Source of the DNA: Motilimonas cestriensis
Lineage (GTDB): Bacteria > Pseudomonadota > Gammaproteobacteria > Enterobacterales > CBDFNC01
Reading direction: 5' to 3'
Length of the DNA: 53,106 bases
NCBI RefSeq assembly: GCF_021295315.1
Contig: NZ_JAIMJA010000014.1
Coordinates: forward strand, 84,475 to 137,580
The notes under the pieces were generated by a model, which was not told the DNA's origin, searched no databases, and saw only the letters and a program-made list of their open reading frames with translations. Position numbers and translations under genes: made by a program. Positions within the stretch are counted from its first letter, which is position 1. The number at the start of each line of letters is the position of its first letter. Of the stretch, positions 1 to 9,576 are shown one piece after another.

Positions 1-1026
1 ACCCCGCCAATATCAACGGTCACCATAGCACCCGATTCTGCGCCTGTGCCTTGAATGAGTACATCTGCGTCTTCCGCCCCATTAACAATACCATCGCCTT
101 CAATTGGTGTGGTGATAGTTAATGCGCTAGGCGCCGTATTATCTAACGTGATTGCGCTGGTAGCAGCACTTGAGGTATTACCTGCCGCATCGGTTTGTGT
201 GACGCTGACAGTTAAGTTGCCATTATTTAGCGCACTGATATCCAGCTCATTGCCCGCGATGGTCCAGTTGCCGCTAGCATCAGCGGTGGTCGTGGTGTTC
301 ACCCCGCCAATATCAACGGTCACCGTTGCCCCCGATTCTGCGCCTGTGCCTTGAATGAGTACATCTGCGTCTTCCGCCCCATTAACAATACCATCGCCTT
401 CAATTGGTGTGGTGATAGTTAATGCGCTTGGCGCCGTATTATCTAACGTGATTGCGCTGGTAGCAGCACTTGAGGTGTTACCTGCCGCATCAGTTTGCGT
501 GGCCGACACGGTTAAGGTGCCGTTATTTAGCAAACTGATATCCAGCTCATTACCCACAATGGTCCAGTTACCGCTAGCATCAGCGGTGGTCGTGGTGTTC
601 ACCCCGCCAATATCAACGGTCACCGTTGCACCCGATTCTGCGCCTGTGCCTTGAATGAGTACATCTGCGTCTTCCGCGGCATTCACGACGCCATCGCCTT
701 CAATTGGTGTGGTGATAGTTAATGCGCTAGGCGCCGTATTATCTAACGTGATTGCGCTGGTAGCAGCACTTGAGGTATTACCTGCCGCATCAGTTTGCGT
801 GGCCGACACGGTTAAGGTGCCGTTATTTAGCGCACTGATATCCAGCTCATTGCCCGCGATGGTCCAGTTACCACTGCCATCAGCGGTGGTAGTGGTACTC
901 ACCCCGCCAATATCAACGGTCACCGTTGCACCCGATTCTGCGCCTGTGCCTTGAATGAGTACATCTGCGTCTTCCGCCCCATTAACAATACCATCGCCTT
1001 CAATTGGCGTGGTGATGGTCAAAGCG
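1..1026 (-). repeat. tandem 300-bp repeats coding 100-residue Ig-like domains
   Basis: The same 24-base stretch starts at 1, 301, 601 and 901, so the period is exactly 300 bases (100 codons). Three full units (1-300, 301-600, 601-900) and part of a fourth (to about 1026) differ at only a few positions. Examples are the base changes near 25-30 and the variants around 500-540 and 670-690. The array continues past the left edge. It lies inside the adhesin gene and keeps its frame. Confidence 0.93.
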
Positions 1027-4000
1027 CTTGCACTCGAGTCAATCGTAATAGCAGTTGTTATACTATCTGTTACATTACCTGCAGCGTCAGTTGCACGAGC
1101 AATCATAGTATGGGATCCGCTGCTCATCGCTGACGTAGCGGTAATACTCCATACTCCACCACTCACTACCGCACTTCCTACTGAGCCGTCTACATTAGAG
1201 ATAAGTGTAATGGTGTCACCTGTGCTGCCCGTACCAGTAAAGGTTGGTGTGGTGTTATTAGTAATATTATCTGTATTCGAGGTACCAGTATCACTGGCAG
1301 CAGATAAATCTGGAGCACTTGGCGTTGCTGGCGCTGTAGTATCTATGGTCACGCTCAATGAGCTTGAACGACCACTGCTGTTACTATTGGTATCCGTTGC
1401 TTGAGCAGAAATAGCATGAGTGACTCCAGCGGCTAAAGCTGTGGTGGTGATTTGCCAGCTCCCCCCAGTTGCAGTTGCACTGCCAATAGCGGTTGTGCCG
1501 CCGCCCACTTGGTCGCTATACAAGGTCACTGTTGCGCCACTTTCTGCGCTGCCACTTAACGTCGGCGTGGTGTCATTGGTGATATTATCGGTATTTGATG
1601 GGCCAGAATCTGAAGCGGAATCTAAGTCCGGAGTCGAAGGTGCACTAGGTGCAACATTATCAACCACTGTAATAGTAAATGACTCTTGGAAAGTCGCATT
1701 ACCGTCACTGGTTTGAATACAAATAGTGTAACTACCGGGTTGCGTTGAGACTTTTGTTTGCAGCGTATTAGCGGTAAATTGGAAGCTACTATTACCACTA
1801 CTTGCGCTACAACTACCACTGTCACTCGCATTGGCATTAACCAAACTATAACTATGACTGTCACTGCTATCTATATCAGTGCTGGTTGCGGTAGCCACCG
1901 CGGCCCCTGTCCCTGTGGCTGATTGATTAATGCTAGTGGCCGACAGCGCGATATCCGTTGGCGTATCGTTTTGCGCCGTAATATTAACAACGGCTTGGTT
2001 ACTACCCGTGCTATCAATGGAGCCATCATTAAAGGTGAAATTAAGCGTAACAGATGAGGCAGGATCTTCAGAACTGTTACGATAGCCTATCGACTGTAAT
2101 ACACCATCAACGATGGCTGAGGTAGCACTACTGTTAAAGGTAAGCACCAAGGTGCCGCCTGAATTTGTCGTTACCGTTCCCACCGAGCTTGCATTGTATG
2201 TAAAGGTATTGCCTTGTACTAAGCTGCCCAACAGCCCGGTATGACTAAACACATCCTGACTATTCGCCCCACCAGAGCGCGCTAAGGTTACTGTTGCGCC
2301 ATCATAGTTACCATTGCCGCCATTAAGGGCATCTAATTCAGTATCAGCAACCGTCATATCGTTATCAATGCTAACGGCAGAGCCATTTTCAACAAAGGTA
2401 GCGCCACCATTTAAGCTACTAAATACGGGCGCCTCATTTGGCGCAATAAAGGTAATGACGGTATCACTGCCACTGTCGGCAACGGTATAAGCCAAGCTGG
2501 CAGCAGGAGCATTGGTTAAAGATAAGGAAAGCTCTGAGATATTAAAATCAGTTGCATCGGTATCCACCTCCAATGTACTGGTGCCGTTAAACCGCACATT
2601 CGTACTCGATAGTCCAGTCACGCCTGTAATGGTTATTTGATCGCCAATGGCTAAGTCCGCGATAGTATCGCCAGATAAATCAGACGCGCTTCCGATAAAG
2701 TTATCACCACCGGCATTACCCGTCATCGTATCGGTACCAGCCCCCGGACGAATAATATCGGCCCCGCTGCCGCCAACAAAGGTATCGTCACCGCCTAAAT
2801 CGGTGGCCGTGATTGATAATACATCACCAACAAATGCTGAAGCATTAATTGACAAGTCATTGGTGATGGCACTGCCTGTGGTATTAGTAATGGCAACGGT
2901 TTGCCCATCGGCATTAAAATTGTCTGTCAAGGTGATGGTTGATGCGCTATTCGTCCCTATAGCAATCGCGTCTATGGCAGAAACAGAGGTAGCTGAGAAG
3001 TTAAATGTTCCGCCATCCATTAGCTTAAGGGTTTCACTGCCACTCGCACCGTTTATGGCGCTAGTAAAGTCACCAATATTGGCTGAATCAATAGCAACTG
3101 TTGCACCGCCAGTCAAAGAAAGGGTGCCTATGTTGAAAAAGCTTCCCCCTGTAATATCAGCGCCATCAGACACTTGCACCCGATCAGCCACTGTATTTTC
3201 ACCGCTTAGTGTACCGGTATATGTGCTGCCACCAATGGCAAAAGTAACCGCGTCAGTCGCTGAGTTAGCAGTGACACTGGTTGTGTCAGTTGCCACAGTA
3301 ATGGTTCGGGTATTACTGCTGTCATCAGCCAAATTGTAATTTTCAATACCTGCTAAGGTGGTGACATTACCATCCCCACTTAAGCTGATAGTTTCTACGC
3401 CAGCAGCGGTTAGGGTACCGGTAAAGTTTCCATGCTGAGCTAAAGTCATGGCTACCGATGCGCCCGAAGCCAAGGTTAAATTAGCAACACTGTTAATCGT
3501 TGCTCCGGTAATATCAGCGCCAGAGCTAAGCGAAAGTGTATCTGGCGTTGTACTATCCCCGGTGATGGTAGCGGTATAAGTGAGCGCCCCTAAATCAAAA
3601 GTCACCGCATCACTCGTCGAGATGCCCGTGACTGAATGGCTGCTATTACTGACTGTCACCGTTCTCGTATTAGTGCTGTCATCCGCCAAAGTGTAGCTTT
3701 CTATTGCCGAAACCGTGGTGATATCGCCATCACCGGCAATGGTTAATGTTTCACTGCCGGCCCCAGAAATCGTGCCACTGAAAGCAGATAACTGCGCGGC
3801 ATCAATACTGGCAGCGCCACCGCTGGCCACCGCCAAGTTTTCAAAACCACTAACGGTTGCGCCCGCAATGCTACCGCCATTATCAATCGATAGCGTATCG
3901 GTACCGGCACCGCCCACTAAGGTCCCTGTTGCGCTTAAGGCGCCGACATTCACCGTATCATCGCCGCCACTGCCGGTTAAATTCTGCCCAGCACCACCTA

Positions 4001-7000
4001 GGGTAAAGGTATTGGCTGTTGCTAGCACATAGGTTTCAATGGCGCTATTGCCGGTTAAACCATCCGTTGCGGTGCTAATCGTAATCGTTTCGGTGCCAAG
4101 GGCAGTCATCGTTGAAAAACCATCATGCTGCACCTCGGACATCGTAACACTTGCGCCACTGGCAAGTGTTAAAGACTCAAAGGCTGAAACAGTCGCGCCG
4201 CTAATATTTGCACCATTACTTAGTTGCAATGTATCCGTGCCAGTGCCGCCACTTAAGGTACCCGTTGCGGTCAAGGCGGCTACATTCACGGTGTCGTCAC
4301 CGCTACTACCGGTCACATTTTGTGCTGCCGTGGCCGCGTTGAATGTCATCGCTGCGCCAAGTACATAAGTTTCAATATCCGCGTCACCCGTTAGCGTTTG
4401 ATCGCCATCGGCACTAGCGATAGTAAATTGATTTGTACCTGTACCATTTATGGTGGTAAAGCCTTCGTGCTGAGTTTCGCTTAATGTTAATGCGCCATCG
4501 TTATAAGGCGTTAAAGTCTCAAAACCAGTCAAACTTGCCAGTGCGGTTAAATCCGCTCCAGTTTCTACAGATAACGTATCAGTGCCGCCGCCACCATCGG
4601 CGGTTGAGCCGGTAACGTGACTGCTATTGGCGATGGTGAGCATTTCATCTTCACTGGTAAAGGTAATCGCAGGCGATAGATTCGTGCCATTGGTGGTATT
4701 AAAGGCTGCCGCCGATGAGCTTGTCGCTGTCACATTAGACACGCTTATCGTTGCTGTGCGTGAAACACTATTAACAGTGCCATCATTAATCACCACGGTT
4801 ACGGTTCTGGCTGTGGTGTTAGGTGAGTTTGAGGTGTTGTTATAAGTAATAGCTTGTAAAAAGGTGGTCACCTCTGCGGCTGTCGCCGCTGCGCCAGTAA
4901 TTGAAATAGTATCTTGCAGTATAATGTCTGATGCGCCCGACACGCCCGTAAGTGCATTTTGCGCCGCCGCTGAAACACTCAGCCCTTCTGATGCACCATC
5001 TTGATTGTTGCTAAGGCTAACGGTGATGGCCGTGATCGTATCACCATCCGCTTCAGTCACAGCTGCACTGGGAGCTACATTGACCGCACCGCTGCCTTCA
5101 GAAAACGGCGCACTATTGTCGTTGCCACCAATACCTGAATTTAAATCTACATCGGGTGCAGTATTAGCAGTGGTAAAATTAAACGTGGTATCGTTACTGA
5201 TACCTGCAAAACTATTGCCCGCACTATCGTCCACTGCTGTAGCATCAACTCTAATCGCATAACTACGATTACCGATCAAATTGTTAGTGGGGTTAAGATA
5301 AATTTTATCATTTGTAATACCAACACGCCCAGCGCCTGGGGTTGTCGTTGTTCCATCACTTTCAGTTGCTACATTAAATACTTCAAAGTCACTGCTGTTC
5401 GATACATTGCGAATGGTAATATTACCCGACCCCAAAGCTATATTTTCACTAAAATCAATAACAATATTGTCGCTTGCTGTGACATTTGTTGCATTATCAT
5501 TGGGTGTAGAATTAGCGCTATCAAAAGTCGGAGTGGCAGTATCGATTGTAAAACTGGTAACTGCCTGAGCCACGCTGGCATTTCCTGCTGTATCAGTCAC
5601 CGTCACCGTACAGTCTGTATATGTGCCAGGTGCGAGCGCTGTGCTGTTATCAGTTTGCGTCAGGGTAATGGTTTGATTACCTGTCGAGCCAATCGTCGTT
5701 GAGGTTGATGTACCACAACTGCCGCCCATAGAAAGTGTGCCAGCCTCGGTAGTACTAAATGTATAGTTTGGTGTTGTATCGTTCGTAGGCGTAGTCACCG
5801 CGCCGACTTCAGCCACAGAGGGAGTGGTGGTATCTATTGTGACACTGAGGCTCGATGAACTACTGCTAACATTACTACTCCCATCGGTTGCTTTGGCGCT
5901 AATAGCATGTGTGCCAGCACTCAATGCACTTGTGGTAATTTGCCAATTTCCCCCAGTGGCCGTACCCGAGCCTATTGACGTTGCGCCACCATTAACCTGA
6001 TCGCTATATAATGTGACGGTAGAGCCACTTTCTGCAGTACCACTTAAAGTTAAAGTTGTATCCTTGGTAATATTGTCTGTATTGGATGATCCGGTATCAG
6101 ATGCGGCATCTAAATCTGGTGTAGACGGCGCGTTTGGCGCAACGTTATCATTCACCGTAATCGAAAATGTTTTTTGAAAAGTTGTTGTACCATCATCGGT
6201 TTGTACGCAAACGTTATAACTACCTGCCGATAATGCTGATTGGGTTTGAAAAGTTGTGCTAGAAATTGAAAAACTGGCATTGTCATCATCACCCGAAGCA
6301 GTACAAGTGCCATTCGCACTTGCGCCATTAGTCACTAAACTGTAGTTATGACTATCACCGCCATCGGCGTCTGTGCTAGAAAGCGTGCCGACTGACGCAG
6401 AAGCTCCTGTAGCAGACTGATTAATCGAAGTTGCACTAAGAGAAATATCCGTCGGTGCCGAGTTACCCGCTACAGGTGTTATAGTAACGGTATTGAATGC
6501 AAACCGGCCATCATAATTACCATTAGATTTATCCTGAAACTTAAATACCACTCTATCAATGTTATCCCAGCCGGCTCCACTAAATTCTGAGCCGTCGCTC
6601 ATCGAAAATGTGCTATTACCTGTTCCTGCGGGGATATCTACCGTTGCAGTAACTGATGCACTTGATGTGTTGTTGTCATACCCTTCAATGATTAGTTGAT
6701 GCCCTTGTGAAGCACCCGGTGAACTCGTAGAGGTATTTCGTAATATAACAAAAGAATCTAAGCTAAAGTTGTTGCTGTTACTTGCAGTATAAAAAACATA
6801 ACCAATTACTGTAGAACTTGCCGATGCATTAACATAGGTATTTGAATATGCCCCCAAACCATTACTAATGCCCATTCCAGTGTTATCACTTGTATATAAA
6901 GTCGAGGTCCCTGCATCAAACAAATATTCAATGGAGTTTGAGGTATAGCTGACATTAGCCCGACCCGATATACTAGATTGATTCACATAGTCTACATTTA

Positions 7001-7082
7001 GGGCATAAACAGAAAAACTAGAGACAAACGGAGAGATTAAACAGGTACCTCTCAATATGTTTGTGATTTGATTTAAGCGCAT
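1..7082 (-). CDS. giant Ig-like/cadherin-like/RTX-like repeat surface adhesin (3' end outside window)
   Basis: One uninterrupted minus-strand frame runs from an ATG at 7082 to the window edge: 2360 codons, no stop. GGAG lies 6 bases before the ATG. The first 27 residues resemble a Sec signal peptide ending ...SVYA. Approximate order: a unique beta-rich N-terminal domain (30-205); a cadherin-like domain plus Ig-like domain (208-415); a further Ig-like domain (425-510); a Big_5-like domain (512-640); a region with an acidic EADGDT motif (641-760); a run of imperfect repeats with GADITGATV/SGFE-type units (840-1355); a short glycine/aspartate-rich RTX-like stretch (1428-1470, GGDDTFVGGSGADII); a cadherin-like domain (1550-1705); a second copy of the cadherin/Ig module (1705-1913); one more Ig domain; then 100-residue Ig repeats with TTPIEGDG. 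Known role of such proteins: cell-surface adhesion or biofilm. The exporter and C-terminal secretion signal cannot be seen here. Composition is rich in T, S, G, A and D, as usual for these proteins. Confidence 0.9.
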   Translation of the reverse strand, partial: MRLNQITNILRGTCLISPFVSSFSVYALNVDYVNQSSISGRANVSYTSNSIEYLFDAGTSTLYTSDNTGMGISNGLGAYSNTYVNASASSTVIGYVFYTASNSNNFSLDSFVILRNTSTSSPGASQGHQLIIEGYDNNTSSASVTATVDIPAGTGNSTFSMSDGSEFSGAGWDNIDRVVFKFQDKSNGNYDGRFAFNTVTITPVAGNSAPTDISLSATSINQSATGASASVGTLSSTDADGGDSHNYSLVTNGASANGTCTASGDDDNASFSISSTTFQTQSALSAGSYNVCVQTDDGTTTFQKTFSITVNDNVAPNAPSTPDLDAASDTGSSNTDNITKDTTLTLSGTAESGSTVTLYSDQVNGGATSIGSGTATGGNWQITTSALSAGTHAISAKATDGSSNVSSSSSSLSVTIDTTTPSVAEVGAVTTPTNDTTPNYTFSTTEAGTLSMGGSCGTSTSTTIGSTGNQTITLTQTDNSTALAPGTYTDCTVTVTDTAGNASVAQAVTSFTIDTATPTFDSANSTPNDNATNVTASDNIVIDFSENIALGSGNITIRNVSNSSDFEVFNVATESDGTTTTPGAGRVGITNDKIYLNPTNNLIGNRSYAIRVDATAVDDSAGNSFAGISNDTTFNFTTANTAPDVDLNSGIGGNDNSAPFSEGSGAVNVAPSAAVTEADGDTITAITVSLSNNQDGASEGLSVSAAAQNALTGVSGASDIILQDTISITGAAATAAEVTTFLQAITYNNTSNSPNTTARTVTVVINDGTVNSVSRTATISVSNVTATSSSAAAFNTTNGTNLSPAITFTSEDEMLTIANSSHVTGSTADGGGGTDTLSVETGADLTALASLTGFETLTPYNDGALTLSETQHEGFTTINGTGTNQFTIASADGDQTLTGDADIETYVLGAAMTFNAATAAQNVTGSSGDDTVNVAALTATGTLSGGTGTDTLQLSNGANISGATVSAFESLTLASGASVTMSEVQHDGFSTMTALGTETITISTATDGLTGNSAIETYVLATANTFTLGGAGQNLTGSGGDDTVNVGALSATGTLVGGAGTDTLSIDNGGSIAGATVSGFENLAVASGGAASIDAAQLSAFSGTISGAGSETLTIAGDGDITTVSAIESYTLADDSTNTRTVTVSNSSHSVTGISTSDAVTFDLGALTYTATITGDSTTPDTLSLSSGADITGATINSVANLTLASGASVAMTLAQHGNFTGTLTAAGVETISLSGDGNVTTLAGIENYNLADDSSNTRTITVATDTTSVTANSATDAVTFAIGGSTYTGTLSGENTVADRVQVSDGADITGGSFFNIGTLSLTGGATVAIDSANIGDFTSAINGASGSETLKLMDGGTFNFSATSVSAIDAIAIGTNSASTITLTDNFNADGQTVAITNTTGSAITNDLSINASAFVGDVLSITATDLGGDDTFVGGSGADIIRPGAGTDTMTGNAGGDNFIGSASDLSGDTIADLAIGDQITITGVTGLSSTNVRFNGTSTLEVDTDATDFNISELSLSLTNAPAASLAYTVADSGSDTVITFIAPNEAPVFSSLNGGATFVENGSAVSIDNDMTVADTELDALNGGNGNYDGATVTLARSGGANSQDVFSHTGLLGSLVQGNTFTYNASSVGTVTTNSGGTLVLTFNSSATSAIVDGVLQSIGYRNSSEDPASSVTLNFTFNDGSIDSTGSNQAVVNITAQNDTPTDIALSATSINQSATGTGAAVATATSTDIDSSDSHSYSLVNANASDSGSCSASSGNSSFQFTANTLQTKVSTQPGSYTICIQTSDGNATFQESFTITVVDNVAPSAPSTPDLDSASDSGPSNTDNITNDTTPTLSGSAESGATVTLYSDQVGGGTTAIGSATATGGSWQITTTALAAGVTHAISAQATDTNSNSSGRSSSLSVTIDTTAPATPSAPDLSAASDTGTSNTDNITNNTTPTFTGTGSTGDTITLISNVDGSVGSAVVSGGVWSITATSAMSSGSHTMIARATDAAGNVTDSITTAITIDSSASALTITTPIEGDGIVNGAEDADVLIQGTGAESGATVTVDIGGVSTTTTADGSGNWTIAGNELDISALNNGTLTVSATQTDAAGNTSSAATSAITLDNTAPSALTITTPIEGDGVVNAAEDADVLIQGTGAESGATVTVDIGGVNTTTTADASGNWTIVGNELDISLLNNGTLTVSATQTDAAGNTSSAATSAITLDNTAPSALTITTPIEGDGIVNGAEDADVLIQGTGAESGATVTVDIGGVNTTTTADASGNWTIAGNELDISALNNGNLTVSVTQTDAAGNTSSAATSAITLDNTAPSALTITTPIEGDGIVNGAEDADVLIQGTGAESGAMVTVDIGG
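1342..6463 (-). repeat. two distant copies of a cadherin + Ig-like module inside the adhesin
   Basis: Residues coded by about 6463-5836 and by about 1967-1342 share the same two-domain order. Both begin PTDI(S/A)LSATSINQSATG, continue through a two-cysteine beta domain, and lead to AP(N/S)APSTPDLD(A/S)ASD and then an Ig-like domain with TLYSDQV. The copies lie about 4.5 kb apart and have diverged more than the 300-bp tandem units, which suggests an older internal duplication. Only the two end blocks are repeats; the DNA between them is other domains. Confidence 0.75.
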
Positions 7083-7265
7083 TTTTACTCCAATAAACAC
7101 ACGATAAGCCTCACAGGTTTCTAACCAGAGCCCTTTTATTTTCAATATCGTAAGTTGTCCTTAAACGATACATACATTTGACAGAATTAAAGAGCCCTGT
7201 CAGTACTACCTATAACAAACAACCCCAACCCATAACTACAGATAAACTTGTTCAGGGCTGAAGTA

Positions 7266-7883
7266 TTAACTGCGCGCTGGGTAAACACCATCCAACACTA
7301 TCTGCCAGCTAACTACTTGTATAGGGTTAATAATGCTAAAGCTCTGCGATGAACCAGTATCTCCAACCACCACAGTCCCACCTGAACTACCACCATCAAC
7401 AATCAGACCCGCTATATCAGTTAAAGTAGGTGCAGGCGAAAATCCCCCTTGTTTGTAGTACATTTGATTTGATGAATTTGCCGCAAGATAGGTTGATGAG
7501 TCTGGTGTATCAGCATTAGCGGCGTTGGTGGCTGCTTGCAGCATACCAGTCACAGAATCACCTCCACTTGGCACAAACTGTGCGGCGTGAGCGTGAGTAG
7601 GGAGATTCGACAAGTTCAATGCTATTCTTTCTGCACCAAGCTTAAACCCTAAGTTATAGTCCATACCTCCTGGCATTGCCCCCTTGCCTACTGGGCTACG
7701 CCCTCTTAAATCAGGTAAGCCAAAAGTCGTTCTTGCATCTCCACCAAAGTTATTACCCAATAGCGAAAACAGTGCTGTATTTTCACTAATTGCTTGCAGT
7801 TGACCGTAGCAAAGCGCTAAACGCTCTATTGCAAAGGTTCCGCCAAATGGTACCATGGTGCCAATATATGCATCTGTAGCCAT
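7266..7883 (-). CDS. phage tail collar domain protein (microcystin-dependent protein type)
   Basis: A 205-residue protein. Residues 4-70 match the tail collar fold seen in phage tail fibres and in bacterial microcystin-dependent proteins: YIGTMVPFGG at the start, then LCYGQ, then TTFGLPDLRGRSPVGKG. A middle LPTHAHAAQF motif and a C-terminal IINPIQVVSWQI strand are also typical of that family. AGAGGATTAGAT precedes the ATG. There is no signal peptide. No other phage structural gene is nearby, so a prophage remnant is unlikely. The gene sits 183 bases upstream of the giant adhesin, in the same direction. Function of this family outside phages is poorly known; a surface or secreted trimeric fibre is possible. 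Confidence 0.85.
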   Translation of the reverse strand: MATDAYIGTMVPFGGTFAIERLALCYGQLQAISENTALFSLLGNNFGGDARTTFGLPDLRGRSPVGKGAMPGGMDYNLGFKLGAERIALNLSNLPTHAHAAQFVPSGGDSVTGMLQAATNAANADTPDSSTYLAANSSNQMYYKQGGFSPAPTLTDIAGLIVDGGSSGGTVVVGDTGSSQSFSIINPIQVVSWQIVLDGVYPARS

Positions 7884-8001
7884 ATCTAATCCTCTTTGTT
7901 TGCGTTCTTTCGTGACTTACGGACTTCAACACTACACTCGTGCCACTCATTCATCACTTGTCATACACATCTGCGTTGTCACGCAGCATTAAACCTTCAA
8001 C

Positions 8002-8496
8002 TCAATTAGTCTGAGACTCTTCTTCTGATTGATCTGCAAATGGATCCGCAGAAAAAACAGGTGGAATAAATAACTCTGGTATTGAAACTTGGCGAATACT
8101 GCCAACGGATGTTTTGTCAAAACAAACTGTACCTAAGTCATTTATGCTTATCTCTAAAGATGGCGATTCATCAGAGGTCGGAAAACGCCAATAAAGCTCA
8201 GTGGTTTTATAACGAACCAATACCATTTGCTCACATTGGTCGAATTCATCGGGTTGCTCACAAAATTTATCGTGATAACTATCTAGTTTTTGTTTACCTA
8301 AAAACATCACTACCAGCGACCCCATGCCTGGAACCTCAATCACCCCAGACTCTCCGCTGTCAACGGTTAGCTCACCGCGACCCTCTAATTTTGAAACAAC
8401 TACGCCAGCCTCTTTAGTTGGCAGCGCGCCGTTGTTATATGGGTATACTGCGATGTCATAACCATATTGATTAGTCACACTAATATTAATCTTCAT
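8002..8496 (-). CDS. hypothetical protein between collar protein and formyltransferase
   Basis: A 164-residue protein I do not recognise. It is acidic and soluble, with no signal peptide or membrane segment. The N-terminus (MKINISVTNQYGYDIAVYP) looks like a beta strand-rich domain. Two cysteines (FCEQ and QCEQ) lie close together near residues 80-90, and a third near 126. The tail ends in an acidic SEEESQ stretch. It lies 118 bases before the tail collar gene and about 146 bases after the formyltransferase gene, same strand, so it is probably part of the same gene set. A role as chaperone or partner of the collar protein is only a guess from position. Confidence 0.7.
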   Translation of the reverse strand: MKINISVTNQYGYDIAVYPYNNGALPTKEAGVVVSKLEGRGELTVDSGESGVIEVPGMGSLVVMFLGKQKLDSYHDKFCEQPDEFDQCEQMVLVRYKTTELYWRFPTSDESPSLEISINDLGTVCFDKTSVGSIRQVSIPELFIPPVFSADPFADQSEEESQTN

Positions 8497-8642
8497 TTGT
8501 CATCTCACATCTGAAGTTATGTTTAAGCACTGTTACAACCAAAACCGATAACACCCACACACTTCTATTTATCAACCTTGGAAAACACTGCCCCCAAATA
8601 CGCTAGGCGTAACCCCCCACCACAAAGCGCTATAAACCGCTG

Positions 8643-9569
8643 TTAATTATTCAATGTAAAACCAGCTTCTAAGCCAAATAGCACCGCAAATCGATAACCA
8701 TCAAATACGCCTTGTTGTGTACCAATAACATCTAAACGCAGTGCCCCATTAATGGTTTTAATAACTAACCCGGTGTGTCTATCGACCTCAATAACTGTTC
8801 CCGCCTGTACGCCAATCAAAGGGCTCTCTACAACGCTTGCTTGCAACAGTTGAAACATTTCTTGGCGGAACTGAAATAGTGCACATCCTGCATCAGCATT
8901 GCCTGCTCGGGCCATATTGACGACTTGCTTGCTAGTTTGCTTATGCCAGTTAACTATTAATTGTTGCTGTTCAACTTGTGGGGCTGTTTTGTCACTTTTC
9001 TCATCTTGCTTGTGCCAAGTGATTCCTTGTTTTTCATCAAGTTGACAATATTTTGCTACTAGCTCAGGCAAAGCCTGTGCAACTTTGTATTGCACACAAC
9101 TTATGGTATCGAATGGGTGGATCTCTATTTCAAGATCTGTGGCGATATCACCACAGTCAAGCAACTCTGTTACTTGATGTAGCGTCAATTTGGTTTTATC
9201 TTCGCCATTTCTCAACTGCCAGTACAACGGAAAAGGCCCTCTGTAATCGGGCAATGGACTGGGATGAATATTGACAAGGTGACCTGAAAAATACTGGATT
9301 AATGCGGGGCGCACTTTGTGCCTGAACAGGTAAATCAAGCCTCGATTAACCGCCAAGCTATCGAGCTGACTGAGCAAGTCTGTATCATCGCTAAGGTTAT
9401 AAGCAAGCGTTTTAATACCACTTTGCTGTAACCAATGTTGTAGCTGCATCAAGTCTGGGGTTGGTTGTGCATCAACCAATACAACACAAGCTAATTGGCC
9501 ACTTTGATGTAAATACTGAATCGCAGTAAGACTTTGGCAACCACCTGTAAAAAAAGCATATTTTTTCAT
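8643..9569 (-). CDS. formyltransferase-family protein (Fmt-like fold)
   Basis: A 308-residue protein with the N10-formyl-tetrahydrofolate transferase core. The catalytic set is visible: N100 and H102 in NIHPSPLPDYRG, and D141 in LLDCGDIA. A C-terminal domain (about 215-308) resembles the Fmt C-terminal barrel. The N-terminus (MKKYAFFTGG) lacks the usual Fmt start, and a genome-wide fmt gene normally sits beside def, so this is more likely a dedicated tailoring enzyme that formylates an amino group of a sugar, peptide or other acceptor. It starts 7 bases after the methyltransferase-like gene, so the two are almost certainly cotranscribed. The substrate cannot be read from the sequence. Confidence 0.82.
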   Translation of the reverse strand: MKKYAFFTGGCQSLTAIQYLHQSGQLACVVLVDAQPTPDLMQLQHWLQQSGIKTLAYNLSDDTDLLSQLDSLAVNRGLIYLFRHKVRPALIQYFSGHLVNIHPSPLPDYRGPFPLYWQLRNGEDKTKLTLHQVTELLDCGDIATDLEIEIHPFDTISCVQYKVAQALPELVAKYCQLDEKQGITWHKQDEKSDKTAPQVEQQQLIVNWHKQTSKQVVNMARAGNADAGCALFQFRQEMFQLLQASVVESPLIGVQAGTVIEVDRHTGLVIKTINGALRLDVIGTQQGVFDGYRFAVLFGLEAGFTLNN

Positions 9570-9576
9570 CTTCTGC

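Noticed and set aside
1-1026. CRISPR-like array
   Set aside because: The repeat unit is 300 bases, codes protein and has no spacers.
55-5262. Several plus-strand open frames rich in V, S, P and A across the adhesin region
   Set aside because: They lie antisense to a continuous 2360-codon minus-strand frame, repeat with its 300-base period, and have no ribosome binding sites. They are by-products of its biased codons.
7266-7883. Prophage remnant
   Set aside because: Only a collar-domain gene is present; no other phage gene is seen in the flanking sequence.
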